Shown: piece by piece, positions 31,863-43,416 of the stretch | Layout of the letters: each line of letters begins with the position of its first letter | Position numbering within the stretch: the stretch's first letter is position 1 | Source: Fallopia convolvulus | Taxonomy: Eukaryota > Streptophyta > Magnoliopsida > Caryophyllales > Polygonaceae | NCBI GenBank assembly: GCA_964016875.1 | Contig: OZ024718.1 | Coordinates: forward strand, 6,267,001 to 6,331,000 | DNA: 64,000 nt | Direction of reading: 5' to 3' | The notes under the pieces: generated by a model | Databases searched by the model: none | The model's input: the letters and a program-made list of their open reading frames with translations, nothing else | What the model was told of the DNA's origin: nothing | Made by a program: the position numbers and the translations under genes

Positions 31863-33092
31863 CTAGCTAGCTAGGGTATAAAAAGGAGAAGACCATGGAC
31901 AGAACACAACAGGAAAATTGAACCCCGTAAATGCAGGCCAAGTTACTGCCATGATCTCAGAAGGATCTTCCTCTTCAGCACTCCCTCTATTCTTTTTCGA
32001 AAAATAATAGCACACGAATGTATAACTATTAGGACAATCCCGAACGGCAACTTGTCTCTGCATATGAAGCGGTGGTTCTTCCCGGATCCACCCTCCCTTA
32101 TCATAGTCCACTAACCGCCACACACGCAGTCTGCAATGATCAGTATCACTTAACATCTCCATCTCAGCGTATTTGAGCGAGTCCTGTTGACACGAATGAG
32201 TCAGAACCATTCCAAACTTGCCGGATGATTCTTTGGGCAACTGAATATGGCCAAACCGATCAGGACTATCAAAGGGATCATAAGTCACAATGCTACTTGA
32301 CCCACGATTTAACCAATGGACAATTCCCTTGTAAGCAAACCCTTTTGGGAATGAGCCTTCAAATACTTCTTCAGGGCAGCTAATGAGTTTCCTATCGCTC
32401 CAGCTTCCGGCTTCAGAACAAAAGATCTTTACGCTAGCCATGGCGCGTTGAATAAGCACAACTTTATAGTGACCAAGACGCGTGGCAAAAGCAAAGGCGT
32501 AACATCTAAAAGGACCATTGGTTTCGGAACACATGAGTTGCTGATCATCCCTTAGCACAGGCAGTAGCACGTTTTGCTTGGTGAGGGGGTTCGAGACGCG
32601 GAGTCCAAGATTCATTAACTCGAGCTCAGTCGTCGGATAGCGGTTGCAGCAGGCAGTGGAAAGAATGAGTCCATTGCTCGAGCCCAGAATTATTTCCTTG
32701 GATTTAGGGTAAAAAGGGCCAATGCACGAGTCAAACATCGGCGGTAGTTGAGCACGATCGATCTTTTCCTGCTTCATATGATATAGTACAATCAGTGGAA
32801 TCGACAATGGAGAATGCGCTCTCCAGACGTGCAACGATGATTTGGGGGACGACCGAGATCGTCGCATCGTGTAATAATATTGATCAGCGAATTTTGGGTC
32901 GGAGATAATGGATCTCCATTGTTGTGAGACGCAGTTGAATTTGAAAAGAGGCGCCGGGGGCAACCGTATGAGAATTTCAGCCACGATTTCTTTTGGAAGA
33001 AAGTCGGAGCATTGATCGTTGTCCATGGTTGCAGATTTCTTTCGTTTTTCTAAAAATTCAATGGCTGCGCGCGGGGTTTCAAGTGTCTCCAA
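31863..33092 (-). CDS. F-box protein, copy B, intact
   Basis: A single-exon frame of 409 residues. Residues 1-25 are Lys-rich. The F-box occupies about residues 29-70 ('FLPKEIVAEILIRLPPAPLF', 'FNCVSQQWRSIISDPKF'), the SKP1-binding module of SCF ubiquitin ligases. The rest resembles an F-box-associated interaction region ('ILGSSNGLIL', 'LRVSNPLTKQNVLLPVL', 'KGIVHWLNRG', 'LRVWRLVDYDKGGWI'), which would select the target. A second in-frame ATG (MDNDQCSDF) lies 25 codons in and could be the true start. It is the only host ORF here without a break, is convergent with DC1 copy B (3' ends about 260 bases apart), and has a Helitron 120 bases upstream. The target is unknown. Confidence 0.85.
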   Translation of the reverse strand: METLETPRAAIEFLEKRKKSATMDNDQCSDFLPKEIVAEILIRLPPAPLFKFNCVSQQWRSIISDPKFADQYYYTMRRSRSSPKSSLHVWRAHSPLSIPLIVLYHMKQEKIDRAQLPPMFDSCIGPFYPKSKEIILGSSNGLILSTACCNRYPTTELELMNLGLRVSNPLTKQNVLLPVLRDDQQLMCSETNGPFRCYAFAFATRLGHYKVVLIQRAMASVKIFCSEAGSWSDRKLISCPEEVFEGSFPKGFAYKGIVHWLNRGSSSIVTYDPFDSPDRFGHIQLPKESSGKFGMVLTHSCQQDSLKYAEMEMLSDTDHCRLRVWRLVDYDKGGWIREEPPLHMQRQVAVRDCPNSYTFVCYYFSKKNRGSAEEEDPSEIMAVTWPAFTGFNFPVVFCPWSSPFYTLAS

Positions 33093-33212
33093 GAATTGAA
33101 ACTACTGGATTGAAATAGATATAATCGATTGACTTGCGATATTAGGGCTGAATTCCCAACAAAGATGTATGTTTCGAACTTTCGATTTCAAATATTATAA
33201 AACCCTAGAGAA

Positions 33213-35141
33213 ATCTATCTATATAACTAAAACCACTAAACTTTCTAGCCTTTTCATTGTGCCACATAGGATTTTTACACATGGCACTCCCACATTTCAC
33301 CACATAGGATTTCGCCAAATGTCGCAATTTCGTTAATGGATGCTTATTACACTTCATTTACTTTTTTTCAAATAAGATGACTAGATATTACAATTTATCA
33401 ATCCTAAACAATCTATATATTCTTCAATAGATTTTAAATTAAAAAAATATCAGTTCAATTTTTTTCCATCTATTACACCCCACGAATTCAAATTGTTCAC
33501 AATCGGTTCACAATTTTTTTCCAATTAGTTTATTTATTCTTCCGATCTTCTCCGGTTCAAACTATTAGTTATGGTTTCAAGCCCTTTCAACATACTTTGG
33601 GTTTCAAGATTGATTAATTTTTACTTTATGAACTCTCTGTCTATATCTTTCTCCTTCACCTTTGTTGTTGTTGATCTCTCTTGATAATCCACTCATACAA
33701 TAGAGAAACTCAAATCTTAAGTCGATCGATCATGGTCTACAAAATGAATATCTTTTCACTAAAGTCAAAGATTCGACCGAGGATGACTTATGAATATAAT
33801 GGATTTGAGCACTGATGAGGAGATATCTTAGTCGTCGTTGAAGACGTGCTCGGACTTCTCCGTCTCTTGAAGGTGTTTGTAGGTAGAGATACTCCGAAAA
33901 AATCAATGGAGATGTATGGCCTATGTGGCAAGCAGAGTTTTTTTTTTGGTTGAAATGTGGGAAGCAGATTGCCAAAGTAGTTTGTCATCTCCGATATTGA
34001 TGATTTTGATTCATCGTCGTTATGATTTACTGTGTTCTTCATATCTTCTTTTTGATTCTTCGTATCTATAGATAAGGAAATGTTGATTATATATTACCAT
34101 AATATTCTATAAAAAAACCATAACAAATATTAACATAATGAATTTAAAATTTAATCTTTAAAACCATTAATTATTCCGTTGTAGATTTTGTTAGTTATCA
34201 AAAGGATCATTCACTTTTGATTTGGTATTATCTCTTCGTTTTATATCTAAAATTTATTGTCAAATTATTATTGTTTATTAACATTAAATTTTGAGCTTGA
34301 TAGATCACATTTTTTTAGGGAATGATTAGTTTTATCTCTTCGCTTTATATCTAGAATTTATTGCAAAATTATTATTGTTTATTAACTTATGTGAAGGCTA
34401 ATATTGTATTTTGCTTAAGCTATTTGTGTAATGTAATTATATAAGAGTATAAGACAATAGTTCACTAACACATATATATAATATTATATATAAACTTTTG
34501 TGGATATGTAATGCAAAATATTTATATTGAAGTATTACTGTATTAGTTTATTTATTAATTTTTTTTTACATTATTTAAATTTTACACTTTATATTAATCT
34601 TTATGCATATTATTTGTGACAATGTAATATTGTACATATAATTTTAGATTTCTATAAACAATTTTTATATTTTTATAATTAGCTTTGGTGGTAAGTCAAA
34701 TCCTTAACTAAATTCTTATATAAATTGTTTGAATATAACTAATTTGAGAGTTATAGAATTAATCATATTCTATATAAATTATGCATACACGTTTTATCAT
34801 ATGATAATTTAACTTTACATAAATAATGTTATGTTATTTGATGGGTTATTGTTGAATCAATTGTATTATAGACTTTAAATAATAAATAATTATTAAGATA
34901 CAATCTATGTATTTAAATAATTAATTTTGTTTTCCTACTCTAATTAAAAATGGCTAATTTGAAAAGATAATTAGAGATAATATAAAGTTAGAGATAATTA
35001 AATACTTATTATTCTTAATAACTATGAAAATTATTAATCTGAAAAGATTATTTCCTAACAAGTCTTTAATTTGAGATTTTTTCCTAATAATTTTGCGTAA
35101 TTTTTATGCTAATCCCGTGCAGGGCACGGAGATTAGACTAG
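33213..35141 (+). mobile_element. non-autonomous Helitron
   Basis: It starts with TC in 'TCTATCTATATAACTAAAACC' and ends 'GATTAGACTAG' before a host T, the Helitron TC...CTRR pattern between host A and T. A perfect 6-bp hairpin CCGTGC-AGG-GCACGG (35115-35129) lies 8 bases before CTAG, the usual 3' terminator. The 1,929-bp body lacks Rep/helicase, and its short frames are not convincing genes. The sequence on its two sides corresponds to neighbouring blocks upstream of F-box copy A, which lacks it. Confidence 0.88.
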
Positions 35142-35600
35142 TAGATATTAGATATGGATAATTGATGAGCTTCGTTTCCAAGTAAAGTGCACAAATTTGG
35201 CCTTGTTCTCCTTAAAAGCAAATTTTATCAAATCTTTTTATTTGAAGATTCGTATAATGTGTATATAAAAATTGTATTTTATTTCCAACATTAATTAAAA
35301 ATAGGGTTTTGCTATTCTTCGAATTATATAAGGCGAGTTTTTTTGGGTCGGACCAAGTTTTGACGGGGCGGTAATTCCATTGACATCCCTATTTCAAGTA
35401 CTAAGTGCATATATCCTGTCAATAAACTAAAAAATTAATACCTTTCAAAAAAAACTAAAAATTAATAGTTCTAAATTATTACTATTAGCAAATTATAAGT
35501 GGTAGTGAATCATATGAAAATCTTGGTTATTGTGAAAACTAGAATACATTCTCATCCGTTAGATTAAATATTATGGACGAATAAGATCGACACGCGTGTT
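35142..35600. other. remainder of the duplicated F-box upstream flank and spacer
   Basis: Bases 35150-35290 ('aattgatgagcttcgtttcc', 'gcaaattttatcaaatctt') match 21325-21420. Beyond 35300 similarity to copy A stops. No gene was seen. Confidence 0.55.
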
Positions 35601-36224
35601 CATTTAATTTTTAAGCTGAAAGGGTAAAATTGTCATTTAGCCTGTTTTAATTTTCTTATCCGTACTTCACTCCTGCAGCATAGACAACTTCCATGGAGTT
35701 CTAGCTTCCAATCTCCCATTCAACCATCTTCGATTAGCTTTTAATTTTCGATCGTTCATCAACTTCCAACTTCTCATTCAAGTAATTTTTTGGCTGGTTA
35801 TGGATTCAATTCCAGGTATGAGGTTTCATTCACTTTCAAATTTGATTTTTCGTTTTACTTAACTTTGGGTTTGATTTCATCTTTTGAATCTCAATTGGCA
35901 TTAATATGAGTGTGAATCGATCCTAAGTTTCAAGTATGTAGTGCTTTGATATCGTTTTTTTATTGTCTATTTTTGAAAATTGTTGCTATGATGTTTTAGT
36001 AGATGATTTTTGAGATGCACATAACATGTTCGATAAAAGTCCTAAGAGAGGAAAGTTGCTCCTGACTTGACTTAGATTTTACATGAACGTACTATAATTT
36101 TACGTGAACTTCATATGTTTTTAGCATCAACCTTACAACAAAATGTGTGTTATTTTGTCTAATTTTTTCTTCATTTTTCCTTTTATTGTAGGATGTCCAT
36201 CAATTAGAATTGATTAATTAGAGT

Positions 36225-36520
36225 GGTGAAATGTCTCATGCTTGTAGTGTTGATGGTCAAGATGATTGAGATTACGGATTGAAGTGGTATTTTGTTCCCA
36301 TTTGCCCGAATGTTATCAAGCATGCTCTTGGAATTCAATTTAGCACATCAGATGAAGGCATTCAAAATCTCAAGGACTATGTCTCTGTTGACATTTTATG
36401 TATATTTAGGTTCTGATCGTTTACATTCCTAAGGCAAAACTATTGTGTTGAAATATCTTCTTTGTAGTAGGAAAGGTTATAATGATGGACATAACAATAG
36501 ACATGCACAAATTTTGTTCA
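36225..36520 (+). pseudogene. FAR1-type DNA-binding domain remnant
   Basis: Short translated pieces resemble the FAR1/FRS zinc domain found in FAR1 proteins and Mutator-like transposases: 'HALGIQFSTSDEGIQNLKDY' near 36320-36380 and, in another frame, 'KTIVLKYLLCSRKGYNDGH' near 36435-36495. Stops and shifts separate them. The surrounding 35.6-38.6 kb is non-coding and may be the body of an old Mutator-like element, but its ends were not proved. Confidence 0.5.
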
Positions 36521-36822
36521 AGTTTATTATGGTTAGTGACTTAATGTTTTCGTCTCATACTATGTGAACACAAATATTAAATATGTGAACATAAATGATA
36601 AATATGTGAACCTACAACTACTATAGCAAAGGATGGCACCATTAATGTCAAGGCTGAGAAATTGTTGATAGATGACTTCATAAAATATGAGAACTTTGTT
36701 CAAAAATATGTGATTATGTGACTATACATAATCAATATGTTAACATAAAAAGTCGATAAGTGAATGTTAAGGCAATATATGTAAACTCGACTTTGAATTG
36801 AGATATCATAAGCACACTATGT

Positions 36823-36892
36823 AGCCTATGAGGGATTTGAACCCACATCCATGTGTATCAACACATTGCTCTACCATTTGAGCTAATAGGCT
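36823..36892 (-). tRNA. tRNA-like sequence, possibly Ile(GAU), probably a pseudogene
   Basis: The minus strand folds as a cloverleaf: a perfect 7-bp acceptor stem (AGCCTAT/ATAGGCT), D arm GCTC...GAGC, anticodon stem ATGTG/CACAT, a 4-base variable loop and T arm GTGGG-TTCAAAT-CCCTC with one mismatch. The anticodon loop TTGATA has six bases instead of seven; GAT would sit at 34-36 if base 38 is missing. A and B boxes ('TAGCTCAAATGGTAGAGC', 'GGGTTCAAATCCC') are good. No CCA is encoded. It could be an organelle-derived or SINE-source copy. Confidence 0.5.
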
Positions 36893-36899
36893 ATGACAA

Positions 36900-38640
36900 A
36901 TCAATTAAAAATGAGCATAAATAAAATAGACAGAGATGAGGTGCAAACAAGAGTTAAAATATCATATAAAAGAGTTTAACAACAACTATCTTTGCATCAA
37001 AATTAACACCACATGAAGCAAACCGCGAAAAGAATCAAATACTTTGAAAATGTAGCCAACATAATGTAGATTTCGAAGCAAGAATGAAAGAGAAACATCA
37101 AATAGCTCAAGTCATCAGCAAAAAATCAACAAATATGTTGGGCGAGATGGCGATAAATGTTTGTAATGACCAAACAAATACAATAGCAATCAAGAGAAAT
37201 AAGCATCTAAAACATTAGCAACAAGAGAGAGAAAATCTGACAAAATAAATGAAAATTTTTCAAATGGAAAAAATGTGAACATTGGAATATTATATATGAA
37301 CATTGCAATTTTATACATGAACCCAACTCTAAAGTGTCAGAAAATGAGGGAGATTTCTCCCACTTTCAAGAATGTGGATACTTAAATGAATTCATTTCTA
37401 ATTTCAGACAATTATTTTAATCATGCACTTACCACAAAATATGGGTTTCATTGCTCATCTAATTTAAGCATATCCTAGAATCTAATCTAAGCATATCCTA
37501 GAATCGTTAAGCTAGCCTTGCATAAACATCAAGTGCATATTTGAGAACTTTGCTTCTCAACTCAATTTTTAAGCATAAACATCAAGCATAAAAAAGTTTG
37601 TAGTCAAGTTGTGACAAAAATAAAAAAGTAACATGGGAGAATTAGGATAGACCACATTGCACAAGCAAATATCTTAGATTTAGGGAAATAACCTCTCGTG
37701 ACAACCTTTTGCACGTCATGAATCTACATAATTACATCACTCTTAATCTTATTCAACCAACCTTTTTTATTCACATGCTCAACATAACTCAATGCCCTTG
37801 CAAAATCCTTCACATAATAAAATGTGAACCTTATAGTTTCCATTCATGAACATATAGATAAAATACATGAATCTACATAAATACATCACTCCAAAACTTG
37901 TTCAATCAACCTTATTTGTTCCCACGCTCAACATAACTCAATGTCCTCGCAAAATCCTTCACATAATAAAATGTGAACCTTATAGTTACCATCCATGAAC
38001 ATATAGATAAAATACATGAACTTAGATAAAGTAGTGCAGTTACTACAAATGACGAATCCCTTATTTTGAACAAACAAATAATTCAATTGAAAATCATTCT
38101 TCATCTACTCAACACCAAAAAACTGAAAATTTGAGACTTAACATGTATGATTTGCCATTCAACATCACAAGCAAATTCGAACCCCAAAAATTGGTTCAAA
38201 ATCACAATTAAAAAATTCCACTTATGAACCCTATAATCCAAAATTCAAAAGAGAAAGTTTAGAACCTGTCGAAGTCCTTGCTCTTCATCTACCATTGCAA
38301 TAGATTAAACCTTCTTTTGAGTTTTAGAGATGGAGATTGGATGTTTGAGCTAGAGCGCCACTGATTCGTTTGAGAATGGGGCAAAAGTGATTTGTGTTTG
38401 AGCGTGTTGGAGAAAGACTCACCCCCTTCTATTGTAATATGACAAAAGTCGATTTTGGGTTGGTATTTGATAGTATTTACAAAAATGCCACCGTCTCAAC
38501 CTTTTGCCCTATTTTTCAAACTAAGCTATTTTCAATTTTGGGCCGTTGATTTTATTAATCTAACAGATCACATTGATTTTCAGTTTTCAAGTTAAGACTT
38601 ATTTGCACTTGAAACGCCCTCAATTATAAGTAAAATAAAC
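36900..38640. other. non-coding stretch of the putative Mutator-like remnant
   Basis: AT-rich, repeating words such as 'catgaacat' and 'atgtgaac'; it contains the 149-bp duplication. Near 38490-38600 the phrase 'taatctaacagatcacatt' echoes, inverted, 'ctcatccgttagattaaat' near 35560, a hint of element ends. No gene was found. Confidence 0.35.
37721..38020. repeat. 149-bp tandem duplication
   Basis: The block starting 'aatctacataattacatcac' at 37721 recurs at 37870 with a few substitutions; both include 'gctcaacataactcaatg' and 'aaaatgtgaaccttatagtt'. The duplication is non-coding and lies in the FAR1-associated region. Confidence 0.8.
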
Positions 38641-38799
38641 TCATGAATCATGATTACTTGTTCCCTCCCATACTGTGTATGCCTTTGAGAGAATTCAGAT
38701 CTCAGCAGGAACGCTCATCTGCTCATACCTCTCTCACCACTCTGCCTCCCAACTTTACTATCAAATCTATCTGTCTCTTTCACTCAAAAATGATCCAAA

Positions 38800-40540
38800 A
38801 TAGGGACCTAAGGTTGTATTTTTCTAGTAAACAAAGATGGATAATAGCGATGAGGGGGCCCCTTTCACAAGAAAGACAGAGTTTGCTACCCTCATTGCAG
38901 CCTCTTTGACTTGTCCTCTCTTGTCTATGGAGGATGTCCTTGATGTCCTCCATATATCCAGATCACGTTCCGAAATCTCCTTGTCCAAACACTTTGACAC
39001 CGCCGTCCCAACTTCCTCAAGATCTTGCTTTCCAGATCATTTGTAAGATGGCACAATCCCATCTGTTAACTGGAGTTTCTGACAAAGTTGTGATCGACTC
39101 CCCTCTCACTTCTAGATCTCACCTTGATCAGCTCATCAAACTAGCCTCATCGATGCCGAAGACGAGGCTTCTCATCGTTGAGTGTAAACCAGAGAACACC
39201 TACTTGGGGAAGAGCAAATTTGAGGAACATTTAGATAAAAACCCTCATCTGAAACGCAAGTGGTTTAAGGCCAAAAATTGGGATGAAGTCATTAAGGAAA
39301 CAACCCAACACGAAGACACAGATGATGAGAGCTCAGATGGCTATCAAGTCTCAAAACTGGTATTAGATCCTCTCTTGGATTACCTCTATAGGCTTCCTAT
39401 CATATTGCGATTCTTTCACTCGTCCCTCAGTTTCGAGCCCCCTCGGTTCATGGAAGCCATTAAACACATGATGGAACGCGAGGACGGTGATGGTCCTACT
39501 GTGGTGGTGTATCGTCAATGGGAATTAAATTCATGCGCTCCTCCTAATGCAGCTGGTAAAAGTAGCCAAACTAAGCAAACGGAGATTCCGAATCAAGGCT
39601 ACTGTAAAAACGGTCACACCATTACCAAGTATATGGAAGAATTAGGAGTTGAATACAATGAGGTCAAGTGTATGGCTTGCAACAGTTGCATATTAGCCTT
39701 GCATAAGGAATGTGCCGAGTCTTTTGACAAAAACATCACATGGGGAAATCGTTGCTACAAATTAACTTTAAGAAATGCGAGCTACATGTTTCCTCGAGTG
39801 TTTGATTGTGCTTCCTGCAAGGAAAATAGAAAAGCCTTCTCCAACAAATGCAAATCCTGCCTCTTTGAAACCAATCTCAGATGTCGCCTCATGCCTACCG
39901 TCATCAGGCACAGTTGCGACGAGCATTTCCTTTCCATAGTTCTGTTACCGGTGAAAGCTTACCAGGAGGTGCACATATGTTTTGCGTGCGGAACCCGTGT
40001 TGAATTGATTTCTTACACGTGCAAGATATGTTGCACCTACTATCACTTCTAATGCCTCAACGAGATACCTGTCCAAGTGAAGCATCAGCACGGCGGGTCA
40101 ATTTTAATGATTGTGACGAGGCTGAGGATTACATCTGTGACGAGTGCCAGGAGATCCGGGATCCTGAGAAGTGGTTTTACTCTTGCAAAGATTGTCAATA
40201 CTATCTTCACTTGGGTTGCATCCTTTCAAAGATCGAAAAGAGTGACTCTTGGAATTGGCACGTTCCAACAGGAAATGGTTAGTGTAAAACATTGAAAATT
40301 ACTCAATTAGAGGGATTTTAATGATTTAACATTCCATTCATTGATATATATACTTTTAATGTTGCTTATTATCACTATAGATTAGATACTTAACTGAGAT
40401 ACCAAAAATGTTGCTCAAGCTCTCTGAGTAATCATTCTGAGCATTGCCTTTGTGATGTGTGAGTCATAACAGGAGATCGAAAAGTCTAGATCATGAGCAC
40501 GGTGGCCAAGATCATCTTATGCTACATAGTCTAAAGTAAG
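38800..40540 (+). pseudogene. P-loop-like/DC1 gene copy D, main part
   Basis: The longest copy. The N-terminus 'KQRWIIAMRG' then 'PFTRKTEFATLIAASL' carries the degenerate P-loop, with a 1-base loss inside it and another shift near 38960-39010. From 38934 it is open to 40052: 'DKVVIDSPLTSRSHLDQLIK' and 'RLLIVECKPENTYL' (P-loop-kinase-like strands), 'FKAKNWDEV', 'YQVSKLVLDPL', then DC1 domains ('CKNGHTITKYMEE', 'CMACNSCILALHKECAESF', 'CASCKENRKAFSNKCKSC', 'CFACGTRVELISYTCKIC'). A TAA at 40050-40052 and a shift near 40105 precede a further DC1 ('YICDECQEIRDPEKWFYSCK'). Degraded DC1 sequence reaches 40540, where copia 3 is inserted. Role unknown. Confidence 0.85.
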
Positions 40541-40718
40541 TAGTAGTGGATACAATACATATATGTAATTAATTATCTGATGTATAGTACTCATGCCAGC
40601 AAGGCTTATGCCTAGAACCTTCTGTGAACGTTTGTACAGGCCTATATATATGGCCACATGATCAATGAAACAGTTGAGGGAGCCTCTGAATATTTCCACC
40701 AATTCATTTCCACTAGCA
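40541..40718 (+). repeat. 5' LTR of copia 3
   Basis: 178 bp. It contains 'cctatatatatgg' as a likely TATA region (40641-40653). It differs from the 3' LTR at 40599, 40658 and 40686 or adjacent bases. Confidence 0.95.
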
Positions 40719-40730
40719 TGGTATCAGAGC
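40719..40730 (+). other. primer-binding site of copia 3
   Basis: TGGTATCAGAGC, abutting the LTR; complementary to the initiator methionine tRNA. Confidence 0.9.
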
Positions 40731-40761
40731 GGTAAAAGGACAGACGTCCAAACGCTCCACC

Positions 40762-43416
40762 ATGGAGGAAGAAAACCTCCCTCAATATCCAAACTTGTTT
40801 CCATCACCACCACACGATCAAACCTCCCTCAACAATTCACCACAAGATCTAAACCCCTTCTCTCAAGAAACCCTAAACCCTCTCATGGCCCCCGCCGCCG
40901 CTGTTCACTCTCTTCCTGCCTTCTCTAGCTTTATCACAGTAAAGCTCAACCAAAACAATTTCCCAATCTGGAAAACACAAGTTATCCCATACCTTCGGGC
41001 TCAAGGCCTTTTTCAATATGCAGAAGGTACCTTCCCCTGCCCTTCACCCATTCAAAATGGAGCTATCAACCCAGCCTACAATACCTGGATTGCAAAAGAC
41101 CAGTTGGTGATGGCCATCCTCACCTCCATCCTTACTGAGGAATTTCTTGTCCAGATAATGGACTGTTCGACATCGGCGGCGATTTGGAGCAGCCTCAACG
41201 ATCTCTTCTCTGCCCGTTCAAGCGCCTAGGTGGTTCACCTTCGACTGCAGCTCGCCTCGCTGAAGAAAGGATCCGAGACAATCACGGAGTTCTTCAATCG
41301 TGTGAAGTCCCTAGTCACCTCTCTCGCTGCCGCCGTCCACCACATCCCAGATCCCGAGTTCTCGGTCTACCTCCTAGCCGGTCTCGGTGCAGACTACGAG
41401 TCCTTGGTTACTTCCATCTCCACCCAACCAATTTTACCCTCTCCCACCCAAATACTCTCCCACCTCCTTGTCCATGAATCCAGACTCTCCCATCACTCCA
41501 ACTCTCTCCTCACAACACCCCCATCTGCTAACAACACTAGCTCCACAAACCACAAACCAGAGGCTAACTACACGAGCCATGGAAAAAATCGTGGTCGAGG
41601 ATATGGCCGAGGAGACAAGAACAGAGGCCAAATCAATACTCATCAGGGCCGTGGCGGTCAATCACAGAATTATGATGCAAGGAACAACCACGGGCCCTCT
41701 CACGGCGCCGGCAGAGGTCGCCCACTGACGAACTTCAGTGGCGGCCCAGACTCTAGACCCATCTGTCAGGTCTGCGGAAAGCCGAGTCACACGGCCTTAG
41801 AATGCTGGCATCGTTTTGATCAAAGCTACCAAGCACCAGCGCCGATGAATTTTCAGGAAAATCACACCACCGCCTCCCTCCCCTGGTACCCCGACACGGC
41901 GGCCACTCACCACTACACGCCGGATTTGTCCAATCTTCGCATCGATCAACTGCCTTATGGAGGACCCGAACAAGTCACGCTCGGAGATGGCTCAAATGTT
42001 CCAATTCAGAATTACGGTTCAACAAATCTTCTCTCCCATAATCATTCTTTTCGTCTCTCTCAAATTCTTCATACCCCATCTCTTTCAAAAAATCTGCTTT
42101 CTGTCCAACAGTTTTGTAGAGATAACAAAGTGTTTTTTGAGTTTCATGATCGTTTCTTTCTTGTGAAGGATTTACGAACGGGGGCTCTTCTTCTTCAAGG
42201 ACCCGCTGAAGGAGGCATCTACAAATTGGCGGCGACCACCACTGCTTCACCGTCCCTCAACCTCTCTGTCTCTGTCTTCAATAATTCCGATTTGTGGCAC
42301 CTCCGGCTAGGTCATCCGGCAGAAGGTGTTAAACGGGTTGTGCTTTCTCGTTCCAAGCTTTGCCCTCTCAACGGCCCATGCCCAAAACATCAACTTTGCC
42401 CTATTTGTTCTTGGGCCAAGGCCCATGCACTCCCACACCCTCCTTCACCATCTAGATCTACTCACCCTTTTGAATTACTTTTTGTAGATGTTTGGGGCCC
42501 GGCCCATGAACTTTCAAAGAAAGGGAACCGTTACTACCTTTTGATTGTAGATGATTTCACAAAATTTATGTGGTTATTCCCCATGTCTACAAAATCTATG
42601 GTCCCTAAACTATTAACCGATTTTATTAACCTCGTTCAAAATCGTTTTTCCACTAAAATTATTAGTATTCAAACCGACAACGGCACCGAATTCAAACCCT
42701 TGCGCCATCTCTTTGCCCATCTTGGCATCACCCACCGTCTAACGTGTCCATATTCCCATCAACAAAATGGAAGTGTCGAAACCCGACACCGTCGAATTGT
42801 TGATATGGGCCTCACACTCCTCAAACAAGCCTCCCTTCCACTCCCCTTTTGGGACTTTGCCTTCGAGACGGCCTCTTTCCTCATAAATCGACTCCCCACT
42901 CCACTCCTTCAAAACAAATCCCCCTTCGAACTTCTCTTTCATCAACTTCCCGATTATAAATCCTTCAAAGTTTTTGGATGTCTTGCATTTCCCAACCTCC
43001 ACCCTTATAATCGTTACAAACTCTCCTTCCGCTCTACACCCACTCTCTTCCTAGGCTATAGTGGGAACCACAAAGGATACATATGTTTTGATTGGTCCCA
43101 CTCCAAATATTACGTCTCACGTGACGTTATATTCCATGAAAATCTTTTTCCCTTTCAAAACCCACCCTCACCATCAACCCCAACCTCCACACACACATGC
43201 CTACCATTCTTTCCTCTCCAGGAAACTGAAATTTCACCTTCTGGGCCCAATCCCTCATCAAGCCCAATCACCTCCACCTCTTCTGGGCCCAATCCGCCCT
43301 CGAGCCCAACTTCTCCCATAATCAATCCCACCTCACCTGAAATCATAAACTCACCTTCCCCAAGCCCGAATTTGGGCCCATCTAACTCCACCCCCAGCCC
43401 ATCTTCCACAAATTAG
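40762..43416 (+). pseudogene. copia 3 gag, protease and integrase
   Basis: The ATG at 40762 is in the same phase as everything downstream. Gag: 'FITVKLNQNNFPIWKTQVIP' and 'LRLQLASLKKGSETITEFFN', then a Gly/Arg-rich stretch and zinc knuckle 'CQVCGKPSHTALEC'. Protease: 'WYPDTAATHHYTPDLSNL', in which the usual D-S/T-G is D-T-A. Integrase: HHCC region ('LRLGHPAEG', 'CPICSWAKAHA') and catalytic D, D, E in 'LLFVDVWGPAH', 'IQTDNGTEFKPL' and 'NGSVETRHRRI'. TAG at 41227-41229 falls in gag and another at 43414-43416 in the Ser/Pro-rich linker before RT. With only two nonsense changes this is the best-preserved coding region of any element here. Confidence 0.92.

Noticed and set aside
33730..34042. Two minus-strand frames inside the Helitron as a captured gene
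   Set aside because: Short, overlapping in different frames, no domain recognised; not enough to claim gene capture.
35340..35395. 'gacggggcggtaattccattgacatccct' as a hAT element end
   Set aside because: It resembles one terminus, but no matching left end or duplication was found.
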